Of a DNA stretch of 64,000 bases, positions 1 to 9,538 are shown piece after piece. The notes beneath the pieces were generated by a model. The model searched no databases. It saw only the letters and a list, made by a program, of their open reading frames with translations, and had not been told where the DNA came from. Positions within the stretch are counted from its first letter, which is position 1. Each line of letters begins with the position of its first letter. Location of the stretch: positions 28,098 through 92,097 of the forward strand of contig NZ_JAMPKJ010000019.1 in assembly GCF_039962115.1 (NCBI RefSeq), in the 5' to 3' direction. This stretch comes from Funiculus sociatus GB2-C1. Its GTDB lineage: Bacteria > Cyanobacteriota > Cyanobacteriia > Cyanobacteriales > FACHB-T130. Made by a program: the position numbers and the translations under genes.

Positions 1-1
1 A

Positions 2-634
2 AGCCGTTCTGAGGAACGAGTGCTGATTCCTGAATCTAATAGTTTCAAATCGGCTATAGACCAGACTTATTCAGCACTGGATTTGCTGCGACGGGCGCTT
101 TTAGAGGAGCAGTCAGATGTGGTGGAGCGGTGTTTTTTGTTGATGAAGTTTCTTTATCCGTTGAATTCTATTCAAGCTGCGGCTTTTAATCTTCAGTCTG
201 ATTCGCCTTCTAATATCGCTTTGGGGTTGGAAATTTTGGATAATACTTTGGATATTGCCAGAAAGCGAAATCTTGTGGTAATTCTCGACCGACGACCAGA
301 AGGCGAAAAACTGCAAAGTTTGGCGGAAATGGTGCCATATAAGCCGATGACTAAGAGCGATCGCTTGCGTCGTTTGCTAGAATTACGCCACTTTCTGTCA
401 GACTGGCCTTTGGCTTGTTGTTTTCATGTGGCACGTCAGGCAAAATGGAGTCTCACGCCAGAACAAACGCTGGTGTGTATGCGCCATCCTACAGGTTTTG
501 TGCGAGAGGCGGTTCTGGCTTATCTAAAAGCAGCTTCGCCGCGCGCTTTGGCAGAAATGCTACCCGTGCTGAAAAATGACCCAGACCGCCTTGTAGCCGC
601 CCAAGTTGAGCAGATGATGTCAGAGCTGAAATAA
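2..634 (+). CDS. HEAT-like repeat protein, C-terminal part (5' end outside window)
   Basis: The reading frame is open to the left edge of the window, so the GTG at 20 is probably internal and this is the last ~210 residues of a longer protein. The visible part is all-helical, with pairs of amphipathic helices; the last ~60 residues (HPTGFVREAVLAYLKAASP, then a similar LPVLKNDPDRLVAAQVEQM unit) look like HEAT/PBS-lyase-type repeats. In cyanobacteria such repeats often form the cytoplasmic tail of MFS or nucleotide-translocase-like membrane proteins placed before a cyclic-nucleotide-binding protein, as here; that link is inferred from context. No catalytic motif is visible. The next gene starts 75 bp downstream on the same strand. 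Confidence 0.6.
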   Translation, partial: SRSEERVLIPESNSFKSAIDQTYSALDLLRRALLEEQSDVVERCFLLMKFLYPLNSIQAAAFNLQSDSPSNIALGLEILDNTLDIARKRNLVVILDRRPEGEKLQSLAEMVPYKPMTKSDRLRRLLELRHFLSDWPLACCFHVARQAKWSLTPEQTLVCMRHPTGFVREAVLAYLKAASPRALAEMLPVLKNDPDRLVAAQVEQMMSELK

Positions 635-709
635 TTAGTTCATGCTAATGGAAGTATGGCTAATTGCAATTGACAATTAGCAATTAGCTATTGACAAAAT
701 ATTAAATTT

Positions 710-1189
710 ATGTTAACCAGCGTTGAGCGCCTATTATTTGTCCGGGGTGTCCCACTTTTCCAAGAATTGCGGGATGATTTTCTGGTGCGGCTGGCTTCTG
801 TAATGGATGAGCTTTCTTTTCCAGCGCAGCATACCATTTTTACCGAGGGACAAGAAGGGCGATCGCTTTATATTGTTGTCTCAGGTAGAGTAAGGGTACA
901 TCTGGGCGATCGCGATCTGGCGCAACTGGATCAGGGTACTTGCTTTGGGGAAATGTCTCTGTTTGATGCTGAACCGCGTTCGGCTTCGGTTACGACTTTG
1001 GAATCCTGCGATTGTCTGGTGTTGACGCAGCTGCAATTGTATGATGCTATCGATGAAACTCCGGGAATTGCTGTGAATATCATTCGTCTACTTTCCCGTC
1101 GCATCCGCGAATTAAATAACAAGTTGAGTGTTTATCGGGCAGAAACTCAGGATGGGGATTTGAGTAAGGCTGGTAATTTAGGGGGATAA
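710..1189 (+). CDS. Stand-alone cyclic nucleotide-binding domain protein
   Basis: A 159-residue protein that is almost entirely one cNMP-binding fold (residues ~10-130). The phosphate-binding cassette FGEMSLFDAEPRSASV is intact, including the Glu and Arg that contact the cyclic phosphate and ribose, so cAMP or cGMP binding is likely. There is no helix-turn-helix after the sensor domain, so this is not a CRP-type DNA-binding regulator; it probably works by contacting a partner. The HEAT-like protein immediately upstream on the same strand is the obvious candidate. The start follows an AT-rich spacer made of AATTAGC-type repeats and has no clear ribosome-binding site. Confidence 0.75.
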   Translation: MLTSVERLLFVRGVPLFQELRDDFLVRLASVMDELSFPAQHTIFTEGQEGRSLYIVVSGRVRVHLGDRDLAQLDQGTCFGEMSLFDAEPRSASVTTLESCDCLVLTQLQLYDAIDETPGIAVNIIRLLSRRIRELNNKLSVYRAETQDGDLSKAGNLGG

Positions 1190-1271
1190 ACCGCGTTAGC
1201 GCTATAGACGCGAAGAACAAGAGAGGAACAAGAGAGTGCGATCGCATTCCCTCCCTACCCAACACAACTAT

Positions 1272-3554
1272 TTATACAGGCTTCCAGCTATTCAAAGATT
1301 CCCTAATAGAATTCAATTCCGACAAATATTCATTTAGTTGCTTTTTTTGAGCCTGAAGATTTACTAAAATTTCATTAGTATCGGCTTCTGGCTTTTCTCT
1401 TTCGCTCACCAGATAGTTAAATTCATTTTTGAATCTTTCAATGTAGTCCTTAATTTGTTTCTCTGCACTTTGAAAATCTGCTACGATCTGTCTTTCAATA
1501 ACTTGTTTGAAAATCTCTTGATTTATAGAAACCTGTTCATCTATCTTCAGCTTAACTTCCGCTGCTATTTGGTATAAGTCAATTTCTAAAAAATCGCCCT
1601 TATCTTCAAAGGGTATATCGACTTGATATAGATTAGTTGAAGCAGTGCGATCGCTTTCTGTTATAGTTTCTTTTTCTAGCCTCGCATATACCTCTTGCTG
1701 AGATTTAATTTCTGTATCAATGCCTAAAAATTCAAAACTCGGAAACTGAATGCAATTAATGTTCAATTCAATTTTCAAAGCTTTTTCTATAGAAGTAGTT
1801 ATTTCATTGGATATTTGTTGGGCTTGCTCTTGTATTTCTTGCACCAACTCCTCTCTACTGCGCGTTCCCTGTCTGATAAGCTGATCTTGCGTGTCTATCC
1901 ACCAGCTTTGAATTTGAGAACCGAAGAACTCGTTTACAGCGCGTCGAATATTTTGAGCATCTTCCCTGGTAGCAACTCTAAGTTTATAGACTTGCGAATG
2001 GGGATTATCAGTATTACTATTAAATAGATTAACAACTGCTCGTTTTATAGCTTCTACGAAAGTAGCTTTTCTTTCATTTATGACAAATATTGAAGATTCG
2101 CCTAAAAAAGGAATCTTTGTGATTTCCCGGTTAACATTACTCTGAGTAACCTTTAAATCTGTTGTTGTATTTCCAATTTCAGTATTTAGATGAGCAAGTC
2201 GTTCAATTTCTTTTTGAATCTCGTTTTTAGCATTCTCAGCAAAAATGTTTATTTCAGATGTAAGTTTAGTAATTAATTTTTCCTTTTTTCCTTCTGAAAA
2301 GTTTTTAACTAAATCAATCTTTTTAGTTACAAATTTAGATTTTTCTCTATATTCTTTCACCTGATTTTTAAAAGCTTCAATTTCCATACCCCAAACTTTT
2401 AGTTCGGTATTTAGAGAATCCTCAATTGCCTTGGCAGCTTTATCTAGTTTTGCCAAAACATCACTTATAAGATTCCAACCATAATTTTTAGTAAGGTTTT
2501 GAATTATTGTTTCTTGAATAGTTGTTATGCCACTATCTTTTAAGGCTTTCGACGCAATCTCTATGGGTTGGGGAACTCTAACTTCACCGTCCTCATTTTC
2601 TTCGAGATATTCACCCAAAAACAATTTAACAAATTCTTTGGTATGACTGTTAGCTGCTGTATCTCCTTGAATCAGTTTCGCTAATAGTCCTTTTTTAGAA
2701 CTTGCAGGATAGATTATTGGGTTAGAGAGTCCAAAGCCAGCTAACTCTACTTCAAGTTTTTTTATAAAGTCATTATTTCCTGTATTTACATCTATTGTTT
2801 TATCAGCTTTATTCAAAATAAAGTAAATATTCTCCGTTTTTTCAGGTAATATATTTTTTTGGTTCTCCATGACATCACGAAGCAAATCTGAAATCAAACT
2901 TTCTGTAGAAGAGGTGTAATCTAAAATAAACAAAATAGCATGGCATTTTCGCAATGATTCCAACGTTATTTGCTTTAATTCTGTGGAATAATGATATTCC
3001 CAATTCCCATTAGCTACGCCAGGGGTATCAATGAGAGTAAATCCAGCCAGGGATGAGAGGGCGCTAATAGCCTCGATAGGATACTCTATTTCAAAGCGAA
3101 TGGTATGGTCGGGATTGTTATGAGTGCGAATATATTGGGTACGTTTCAGAAATTTTTGGTGAATTTCTGCACCGTCACCTTCAGCAATAACAACAGGTTG
3201 TCTTTTCCCCTCTCTATACTCTAAAAATCTAGGCACTTGCCCAACATCAATATGTCGGATATCTGTACGGCAAACGGTACAAGCGGCGGCTTCAGTTGCT
3301 AAAATATCTGCACCAATTATGGCATTGAGAAAGGTACTTTTGCCTGTTTTAGTTGGGGCAATGACTGCAAGTTGATAGTTGTGTTCCTTCAAAGCGTATA
3401 GCGCTTTGGTGATGTCTTCCTCAACACTTTGTAAGCATTTGGTATCGTTTCCTTTAGCCAGACGCTCCGCTTGAATTTCTTGAAGGTATTGTAAGAGTAG
3501 TCTACCAGTGATATAGATGCTGTCGTGTGCTGCTTGGAACTGTTCAGAAGACAT
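1272..3554 (-). CDS. Dynamin-like large GTPase
   Basis: A 760-residue protein with a complete dynamin-type GTPase domain: P-loop APTKTGKST (residues 66-74), switch-I Thr in ACTVC (~93), G3 motif DTPG (176-179) and G4 motif NKAD (248-251). Beyond ~residue 370 the sequence is long, charged and strongly helical, consistent with the stalk and helical bundle of bacterial dynamin-like proteins. I see no convincing transmembrane hairpin, so membrane contact, if any, would be through an amphipathic tip. The family remodels or tubulates membranes, and some members act in membrane repair or anti-phage defence; which applies here cannot be told. It stands alone, whereas many bacterial dynamins come in tandem pairs. 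Confidence 0.8.
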   Translation of the reverse strand: MSSEQFQAAHDSIYITGRLLLQYLQEIQAERLAKGNDTKCLQSVEEDITKALYALKEHNYQLAVIAPTKTGKSTFLNAIIGADILATEAAACTVCRTDIRHIDVGQVPRFLEYREGKRQPVVIAEGDGAEIHQKFLKRTQYIRTHNNPDHTIRFEIEYPIEAISALSSLAGFTLIDTPGVANGNWEYHYSTELKQITLESLRKCHAILFILDYTSSTESLISDLLRDVMENQKNILPEKTENIYFILNKADKTIDVNTGNNDFIKKLEVELAGFGLSNPIIYPASSKKGLLAKLIQGDTAANSHTKEFVKLFLGEYLEENEDGEVRVPQPIEIASKALKDSGITTIQETIIQNLTKNYGWNLISDVLAKLDKAAKAIEDSLNTELKVWGMEIEAFKNQVKEYREKSKFVTKKIDLVKNFSEGKKEKLITKLTSEINIFAENAKNEIQKEIERLAHLNTEIGNTTTDLKVTQSNVNREITKIPFLGESSIFVINERKATFVEAIKRAVVNLFNSNTDNPHSQVYKLRVATREDAQNIRRAVNEFFGSQIQSWWIDTQDQLIRQGTRSREELVQEIQEQAQQISNEITTSIEKALKIELNINCIQFPSFEFLGIDTEIKSQQEVYARLEKETITESDRTASTNLYQVDIPFEDKGDFLEIDLYQIAAEVKLKIDEQVSINQEIFKQVIERQIVADFQSAEKQIKDYIERFKNEFNYLVSEREKPEADTNEILVNLQAQKKQLNEYLSELNSIRESLNSWKPV

Positions 3555-3704
3555 ACTGGCTGTCCGAAAGAGGGTAGCTTTTGTTAGCTAAAGCTTACAA
3601 CAGCTGAACGCAATAGGGCAGGGGAGGGTGATACTTACTAGGGTGGCTGACTGGAAAATGGCGAGTGCTGAGTAGAACAAGAGAAAGTTTTCTGTGATGC
3701 TTCG

Positions 3705-5120
3705 TTAGTTGGCGATCGCGTCCGTTGCGGCTGGAGAAAACCTCACGCAATGTTCTAAAAATCTGGCGGGAAGATCCGGACAGCCAGCAAAATGAATATG
3801 GACATAAGAAGCATGAAGCTGATGCAGCAACCATCCTTCGACTGTGGTTGAACTGTGCGGATCGCGACCTCGTGCCTGAAATAGAGGTGCAACTGGTTCC
3901 TGAGTTAACTGGGAACGGTGAAACTCATGTCCCCAAACTGTTGTACCTGCGGGTAGTAGGGGACTGTCTTGCAAAACTACGGCTTGCCGATATCCCAATG
4001 TCAGACGCGATCGCATAACGGCTGTAGTAGGCAAAACTCCCACCATTGGGGAAGAATTTCCCTCAAATACAATCTGCTGACACAAATACATTAAACCGCC
4101 GCACTCGGCATAGGTGGGCATTCCGGCTAAGATGGCTTTTCGGACTGCATCCCGGACGACTGTGTTGTCAGCTAACTGCTGGGCAAAAACTTCCGGGAAC
4201 CCGCCCCCAAAATACATCCCCTGAATGCCTTCTGGTAGGCTGTCGTCGGTCAGCGGACTCCAAAATGCCAGTTCTACCCCAAGCGATCGCAAACTCTCTA
4301 GATTGTCCTCGTAGTAGAAGCTAAAAGCGCGATCGCGGGCAACTGCCAATCTTACCTTACCTCTTGCCCGTGTCTGAAGTTCGGGTCGGAGTTGGGGAGA
4401 GGTTCCCACTTGCAGCAACGGTAACAAGCGTTCCCAGTCAAAGCAATCGCCCAAGTAGGCAAGTCGATCTATCAAAGCATCCAGATGGGACACTTCTGCT
4501 GTAGGGACTAAACCAAGATGCCGATCAGGAATGGTAATGTTATCTTGACGGCGAAGAATACCTAAAATCGGCAATTGCAAAGGTTCCAGGGCATCTCGAA
4601 GAAGTTGCAAGTGGCGATCGCTTCCGACTCGATTTAAAACTACTCCCGCGAATTTGAGACGGGGATCAAAGGAACGGAAACCGTGCGCGATCGCAGCCAC
4701 CGAACCCGACAACCGGCTGCAATCTAACACCAACAATATCGGCAAATCCAACAGCCGCGCAACGTGAGCCGTACTTGCAAAAGTGACCGGAGATTGGGAA
4801 TCTTGCCCAGTTCCCAGTTTCGAGTTCCCAGTCCCCTCCACACCATCAAAAAGCCCCATCACCCCTTCTACCAAGGCGTACTCTACCGCCTGAGTATGAC
4901 GGGCAAAACATTCCTGCACATAAGTTTCCGATGTCAGCACCGGATCTAAATTCCGACAGGCACGATTTGTAACGTACCGATGAAACATCGGATCTATGTA
5001 ATCTGGCCCAACCTTGAAAGATTGTACCTTTTCACCCCGACGACACAAAGACGACAGTAGGGCAAGCGTGACTGTCGTCTTGCCCACCCCACTGCGATCG
5101 CCTGCGATTACTAAAGCCAT
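3705..5120 (-). CDS. cobB: Cobyrinate a,c-diamide synthase
   Basis: ATP- and glutamine-dependent amidation of the a and c side chains of cobyrinate in the anaerobic-type cobalamin (or pseudocobalamin) pathway; the homologue is also called CbiA. The 471 residues show the P-loop GDRSGVGKTT at the N terminus, the VEGVMGLFDG motif of the synthetase domain, and a C-terminal class I glutaminase domain with nucleophile Cys in AECGGLMYL and a late HIHFAG motif. Between VEG and PVTFAST lies a low-complexity stretch (NSKLGTGQDSQSP) encoded by a spacer-type GGGACTGGGAACT repeat; see findings. B12 made by this pathway would serve the class II ribonucleotide reductase encoded at 14.5-17.7 kb. Confidence 0.93.
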   Translation of the reverse strand: MALVIAGDRSGVGKTTVTLALLSSLCRRGEKVQSFKVGPDYIDPMFHRYVTNRACRNLDPVLTSETYVQECFARHTQAVEYALVEGVMGLFDGVEGTGNSKLGTGQDSQSPVTFASTAHVARLLDLPILLVLDCSRLSGSVAAIAHGFRSFDPRLKFAGVVLNRVGSDRHLQLLRDALEPLQLPILGILRRQDNITIPDRHLGLVPTAEVSHLDALIDRLAYLGDCFDWERLLPLLQVGTSPQLRPELQTRARGKVRLAVARDRAFSFYYEDNLESLRSLGVELAFWSPLTDDSLPEGIQGMYFGGGFPEVFAQQLADNTVVRDAVRKAILAGMPTYAECGGLMYLCQQIVFEGNSSPMVGVLPTTAVMRSRLTLGYRQAVVLQDSPLLPAGTTVWGHEFHRSQLTQEPVAPLFQARGRDPHSSTTVEGWLLHQLHASYVHIHFAGCPDLPARFLEHCVRFSPAATDAIAN

Positions 5121-5161
5121 GTTTGCTAACTGCTAACTGAAGGATAGCTAATAGTTAACCA

Positions 5162-6544
5162 TTAGCTATTAGCTTTATTCATCTTGATAATTTCCGCCGT
5201 GACCGCCAGACTTTCTTCGTAAAGCATATCGCGACCCCAACGGCGCAACTGCTGACCTAACAAAGTCTCAGCCTTTTGATCAGTCAGAGGCGCTACCTGC
5301 TCAAATCGGCAAGCTTGCGCGCCACCCCCAGCTTCCATCCGCATACAACCGCTAGTTTCCGAACACAGAACTGTACAACAGTCAGCATCCAGGTTAGTCG
5401 AACTCATCCGCAAGGCAATCAAATCACCCGGAATTTCGCCCCAATCAGCGGTGGGAATTCCTGCTAACTCAGCTTCTATTGGGCGTTGGTCAGCAGTCAC
5501 GAACGAGCAGTATCTCAGATCGTAATCGCCGCCTTCGCGCTTATAGGATACTGGATGCCACTGGAGACGACTTGCCAGCCAACCCAAGAACATCAGCGCC
5601 TGATCGGGATTGCCTTTTTCATAATTTATCGTCACTTTATCGACTTCTGTGAGAGCAGCACGGCGTTCTGGGGGATCGAAAGCCTCGGCCGTCAGTTCTT
5701 GCCATGCTGCCAACCGTCGCCAGTTAAGGTCAGTAAGCTGGATACCTTGTTCCGCCAAAGTATGTACTCGCAATAAATCGGTTTCTGGTTCGCCAAATTG
5801 ACAAGAGTCAACGATTACGGAATTGCTAACTGATGCCAGTCGCTTGAACAAAGCATTATGGGGATCGGGTGTGGCTTTCCACCAGAGAAACTTAGGTAAA
5901 TCGCCGATCAGTAATGCTGTCACTATGCCGCCGATGCGTTCTAGGGCATCGGCGGTGCCGCTTAGAGTGATGTATTCGCAACAAAGCAACGTATTGTTAC
6001 TTTGCTTGTTCATCGGGCAATATACAGAGACTTGGACGGTTACGCCTTCGTCCATGCCGGAGTGGGGACACAGGGCAATGATGCGACAGGGATTTGAGGC
6101 AGCGATCGCATCCGCAACTCCGTAACCTGTGACATTCAACGTTGCTTGTGTCTCTCCATTCCTTTGAGCGTCTTTTATAGCACCAGAGGAGCGTCTATGA
6201 GCCAAGTCTTCCCGCAGTCGGGCTAGGGTTTCAGCATCCGCCTTCCCAGTACGAGGCAGTCCATACGCTTTTTGGGCATCCTTCAAGGCTGAATTCATCC
6301 GCGGCCCAGCGATGCCATCAATTGGCCCGGTGTAAAATCCCAAAGCAGCTAACAAGTGTTGGGTTTCTTCGGGTTCGTAAACTACAAATGTAAACGTAGT
6401 GGCTCTAGCGGCAGCAGGCGAATCGCCATTTGCAGTATTCTCTCTGTAGCTTTCCCAGATTTGATTTAGTTCCGCTTCAATATCACTCAGGGAAATATCT
6501 TTAGGTGCTTGTAGCGAAACAACGGGAGGAGATTGTGTTGTCAT
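5162..6544 (-). CDS. opcA: Glucose-6-phosphate dehydrogenase assembly protein OpcA
   Basis: OpcA binds glucose-6-phosphate dehydrogenase and raises its activity; in cyanobacteria it takes part in the redox control of the oxidative pentose phosphate pathway. The 460 residues contain a peptidoglycan-binding-like helical module near residues 55-110 (ETQHLLAALGFYTGPIDGIAG), typical of cyanobacterial OpcA, followed by the OpcA domain. Several cysteines (including the CCTVLCSE cluster in the C-terminal third) could be the redox-active ones, but this is inference. It is the last gene of the fbp-tal-zwf-opcA series, separated from zwf by ~100 bp of G/C-rich heptad repeats. Confidence 0.93.
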   Translation of the reverse strand: MTTQSPPVVSLQAPKDISLSDIEAELNQIWESYRENTANGDSPAAARATTFTFVVYEPEETQHLLAALGFYTGPIDGIAGPRMNSALKDAQKAYGLPRTGKADAETLARLREDLAHRRSSGAIKDAQRNGETQATLNVTGYGVADAIAASNPCRIIALCPHSGMDEGVTVQVSVYCPMNKQSNNTLLCCEYITLSGTADALERIGGIVTALLIGDLPKFLWWKATPDPHNALFKRLASVSNSVIVDSCQFGEPETDLLRVHTLAEQGIQLTDLNWRRLAAWQELTAEAFDPPERRAALTEVDKVTINYEKGNPDQALMFLGWLASRLQWHPVSYKREGGDYDLRYCSFVTADQRPIEAELAGIPTADWGEIPGDLIALRMSSTNLDADCCTVLCSETSGCMRMEAGGGAQACRFEQVAPLTDQKAETLLGQQLRRWGRDMLYEESLAVTAEIIKMNKANS

Positions 6545-6562
6545 AGCTCAGTTATCAGTTGC

Positions 6563-6645
6563 TAATGTTAATTGGGAAATTGGGGATTGGGGAATTGGGA
6601 ATTCAGAATCTTACCTAGTCCCCAGTCCCCAGTCCCTAGTCCCCC
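6563..6645. repeat. Short tandem heptad-like repeats between zwf and opcA
   Basis: The spacer is built from GGGGATTGGGAATTGGG units followed, in the opposite sense, by CCCCAGTCCCCAGTCCC units, so a transcript could fold back on itself. The same composite, including the shared string TTACCTAGTCCCCAGTCCCC, recurs at 58.5-58.6 kb between cysH and the sbcD-like gene. These are the short tandemly repeated spacer sequences familiar from filamentous cyanobacteria. Confidence 0.8.
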
Positions 6646-8175
6646 TTATAGTCTTCGCCAGCGGCGACCATCTTGATTGATCAGGTGTTCTGCTTCCTCT
6701 GGTTCCCAAGTTCCCGCTTCATACTGGGGAATTGAAGCCGGGCCAGTCAATCCCTCCCACGCTGAGAGGGCTGGTGTCACCACCCGCCAAGCTTCTTCCA
6801 CTTCATCGGCACGGGTGAACAAAGTCTGGTCGCCCAGCATACAATCCACTAACAAGCGATCGTAAGCATCAGAGCTAGTGACACCAAAAGAAGAACCGTA
6901 GCTAAAGTCCATATCTACGGTGCGAGTACGCAAATCTGGCCCCGGCATTTTCGCTTCAAAGCGTAGGGAAATTCCCTCATTCGGGTAAACACGCATAGTC
7001 AGCACGTTGGGACTAGCTTGTTGGGCGGCAGATTGAAAGATTAAGAACGGCACCTCGCGGAACTGGATAGAAATCTCGCTAACCTTCTTGGGTAAACGCT
7101 TGCCAGTCCGCAGATAGAAGGGTACGCCCTGCCAGCGCCAGTTATCAATCGCAAACTTCATGGCCACATAGGTGGGCGTTGTGGAGTTGGGATCAACTCC
7201 TGGTTCCTCCCGGTAGCCTGGGACGGGTTTCCCTTTCATCCAGCCTGCGGAATATTGACCCCTTACTGCTGATAATTCCAGGTTATGCACATCCGCTAAA
7301 CGAGTTGCCTGAAGAACTTTCAGCTTTTCCGTGCGGATACTGTCAGCATCTAGCGAGTTTGGGGGTTCCATCGCTGTGAGGCAGAAAATTTGCATCAGGT
7401 GGTTTTGCAGCATATCCCGCAAAGCACCAGCTGTTTCATAGTACCCGGCTCGGTCTTCCACGCCTACAGTTTCTGCGACTGTGATTTGAACGTGATCGAC
7501 AAATTGGCGATTCCACAGTGGCTCAAAAATTGCATTGGCAAACCGGAAAACCAAGAGATTCTGAACAGTTTCTTTACCTAGATAGTGGTCGATCCGGTAA
7601 ACTTGTTTTTCTTTGCAAACCTGCTGCACTACTCGATTGAGCGATTGGGCAGAACTCAAATCCCGTCCAAAAGGCTTTTCAATTACCAAGCGGGTTTTTT
7701 CTGGGTCTTTTAGCATTTCTGCTGCACCCAGTTGACGAATCGCTTCTGGGAAGAATTTCGGAGCCACAGACAGGTAGAATACCCGGTTTCCCCGCGTTCC
7801 CCGCTTACCGTCGAGTTCTGCAAGGAAGGTTTTTAGTTTTTGGTAGCTTTCTGGCTTATCAATATCACCGGGACAGTAGTATAAACCTTGGGCGAAGTCT
7901 TGCCAAAATTCATCCGACCCGATGCCACCGCCAAATTCTTCGATGCCTTCACGCATCTCTTCTCGGAAGTAGTCGTGGCTCCATTCTCGACGCGCTACGC
8001 CTACAACTGTGATTTCTTGCGGCATACGGCGATCGCGTTTCATCTGATAAATCGCTGGCACCAGCTTGCGTTTTGTTAAGTCGCCTGATGCCCCAAATAT
8101 TATCAGTATCTGCGGCTCTGGTACCCGTTCCTGCCGCAACCCAACGCGCAAGGGATTTTCTAGCAGTGTGGCCAT
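6646..8175 (-). CDS. zwf: Glucose-6-phosphate 1-dehydrogenase
   Basis: NADP-dependent oxidation of glucose-6-phosphate to 6-phosphogluconolactone, the entry step of the oxidative pentose phosphate pathway, which supplies NADPH in the dark. The 509 residues match the full family length. Visible are the nucleotide-binding motif [11 protein letters not shown] (28-38), EKPFGRDL (166-173) and the active-site signature RIDHYLGKE (194-202) with the catalytic His. It lies between tal and opcA on the same strand, the usual cyanobacterial arrangement, and the OpcA protein encoded next to it is its activator. Confidence 0.97.
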   Translation of the reverse strand: MATLLENPLRVGLRQERVPEPQILIIFGASGDLTKRKLVPAIYQMKRDRRMPQEITVVGVARREWSHDYFREEMREGIEEFGGGIGSDEFWQDFAQGLYYCPGDIDKPESYQKLKTFLAELDGKRGTRGNRVFYLSVAPKFFPEAIRQLGAAEMLKDPEKTRLVIEKPFGRDLSSAQSLNRVVQQVCKEKQVYRIDHYLGKETVQNLLVFRFANAIFEPLWNRQFVDHVQITVAETVGVEDRAGYYETAGALRDMLQNHLMQIFCLTAMEPPNSLDADSIRTEKLKVLQATRLADVHNLELSAVRGQYSAGWMKGKPVPGYREEPGVDPNSTTPTYVAMKFAIDNWRWQGVPFYLRTGKRLPKKVSEISIQFREVPFLIFQSAAQQASPNVLTMRVYPNEGISLRFEAKMPGPDLRTRTVDMDFSYGSSFGVTSSDAYDRLLVDCMLGDQTLFTRADEVEEAWRVVTPALSAWEGLTGPASIPQYEAGTWEPEEAEHLINQDGRRWRRL

Positions 8176-8214
8176 AGATGTTGCTAATTACTAATTACTA
8201 ATTGAAGGATTATT

Positions 8215-8248
8215 AATTGGTAATGAGTTGCCCAACCCATTACCAATT
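8215..8248. repeat. Stable hairpin in the tal-zwf spacer
   Basis: Arms AATTGGTAATG (8215-8225) and CATTACCAATT (8238-8248) pair perfectly over 11 bp, then after one mismatch a further 4 bp (GTTG/CAAC) close on a 2-nt loop. It lies between tal (stop at 8269) and zwf (start at 8175), both on the minus strand, and could be an attenuator, an mRNA-processing site or a spacer repeat. There is no run of T on the minus strand directly after it. Confidence 0.6.
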
Positions 8249-8268
8249 ACCTATTATCTATTACCCAG

Positions 8269-9432
8269 TTACACAGGTTGCAGATGTTTGATCTTCTCTT
8301 CCAAGGATGCTGTTAGAGATTCAAAAGGCTTCACAAATTTCTCAATTCCTTCGACAAGCAATTCATCCATCACTTCGTCTAGATTAATGTCGATGTCGGG
8401 ATCTTTGAGACTTTCTATGAGGTTATAGGCTTCTTCTACTCCTGTTTCAATGCGAGATGCAACATCGCAGTGGTCGGCACAGGCTTCAATGGTGTTCGGT
8501 GGTAAGGTGTTTACCGTGTCTGGCCCAACCAGTTCATCAACATACATCACGTCGCTGTAGCTGGGGTCTTTGGTGCTGGTGGAAGCCCACAATAACCGCT
8601 GGACATTTGCACCTTTTTCTGACAGAGCTTTCCAGCGATCGCTTGCAATAATTTCTTTGTACTTCTGGTAGGCGATTTTGGCGTTAGCGATCGCTATTTT
8701 CCCTTTGATGGCTTGGAGTTCTGCCTTTTTCTCTATTCTATCCACCCCGGCTTTCAGCTTGGCATCAATCCGTGCATCAATGTTGATATCGATACGGCTG
8801 AGGAAGAAACTCGCCACTGACGATATTTTGCTGATGTCTTTGCCTTCAGCCGCCCGCTTTTCTAAGCCGCGAATATAAGCCCAAGCTGTTTCTTCGTAGC
8901 TTTGAGTTGAGAATAGCAAAGTTACGTTGACGTTGATTCCATCGGAGATTACTTGCTCAACTGCTGGCAAACCCGCCGTTGTGCCAGGAATCTTGATCAT
9001 GACGTTATCTTTACCAATTTCTTGATAATAGCGTCGGGCTTCCTCAATCGTCGCTTGGGTGTCGTGGGCGATAGTTGGCGGTACTTCAATGCTAACGTAA
9101 CCATCCAGCCCATCGGATGCTTCATACACAGGTCGGAGAATATCGCAAGCATTGCGGATATCTTCAAAAACCAGAGTTTCGTAAATTTTCTCAACTGGCA
9201 ATCCTTCGCGAATTCCAGCTTCAATATCAGCATCGTAGATTGCGTTACCTGCGATCGCTTTTTCAAAAATGGCTGGATTAGAGGTGATCCCGCAGATCCC
9301 CTTATTTTCCACCATATCTTTGAGTTCGCCACTCTCAATCAAGTCGCGAGTCAGATTATCCATCCAGATACTCTGACCGTACTGTTTAATTTCTAGTAGA
9401 TGATTGTTTGGCATCTCTGTCATCTCTGTCAT
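8269..9432 (-). CDS. tal: Transaldolase
   Basis: Transfers a dihydroxyacetone unit between sedoheptulose-7-phosphate and glyceraldehyde-3-phosphate in the pentose phosphate pathway. The 387-residue length and the N-terminal run IWMDNLTRDLIESGEL fit the longer bacterial transaldolase class found in actinobacteria and cyanobacteria. The Schiff-base lysine is in MIKIPGTTAG (Lys147). The first Met has AGGAG upstream at a slightly long distance; MTEMTEM offers two further in-frame starts within six residues. Second gene of the fbp-tal-zwf-opcA series. Confidence 0.95.
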   Translation of the reverse strand: MTEMTEMPNNHLLEIKQYGQSIWMDNLTRDLIESGELKDMVENKGICGITSNPAIFEKAIAGNAIYDADIEAGIREGLPVEKIYETLVFEDIRNACDILRPVYEASDGLDGYVSIEVPPTIAHDTQATIEEARRYYQEIGKDNVMIKIPGTTAGLPAVEQVISDGINVNVTLLFSTQSYEETAWAYIRGLEKRAAEGKDISKISSVASFFLSRIDINIDARIDAKLKAGVDRIEKKAELQAIKGKIAIANAKIAYQKYKEIIASDRWKALSEKGANVQRLLWASTSTKDPSYSDVMYVDELVGPDTVNTLPPNTIEACADHCDVASRIETGVEEAYNLIESLKDPDIDINLDEVMDELLVEGIEKFVKPFESLTASLEEKIKHLQPV

Positions 9433-9538
9433 TTTTTTTGACTCCTAGTAATTGTCGTTGTAGTTTTAGAGAAATAATGTTCTCTCTGAGCAGGTTTGAA
9501 GCCTGCTGTGAAAAAGGATTTCTCAAAAAGGAAATACT

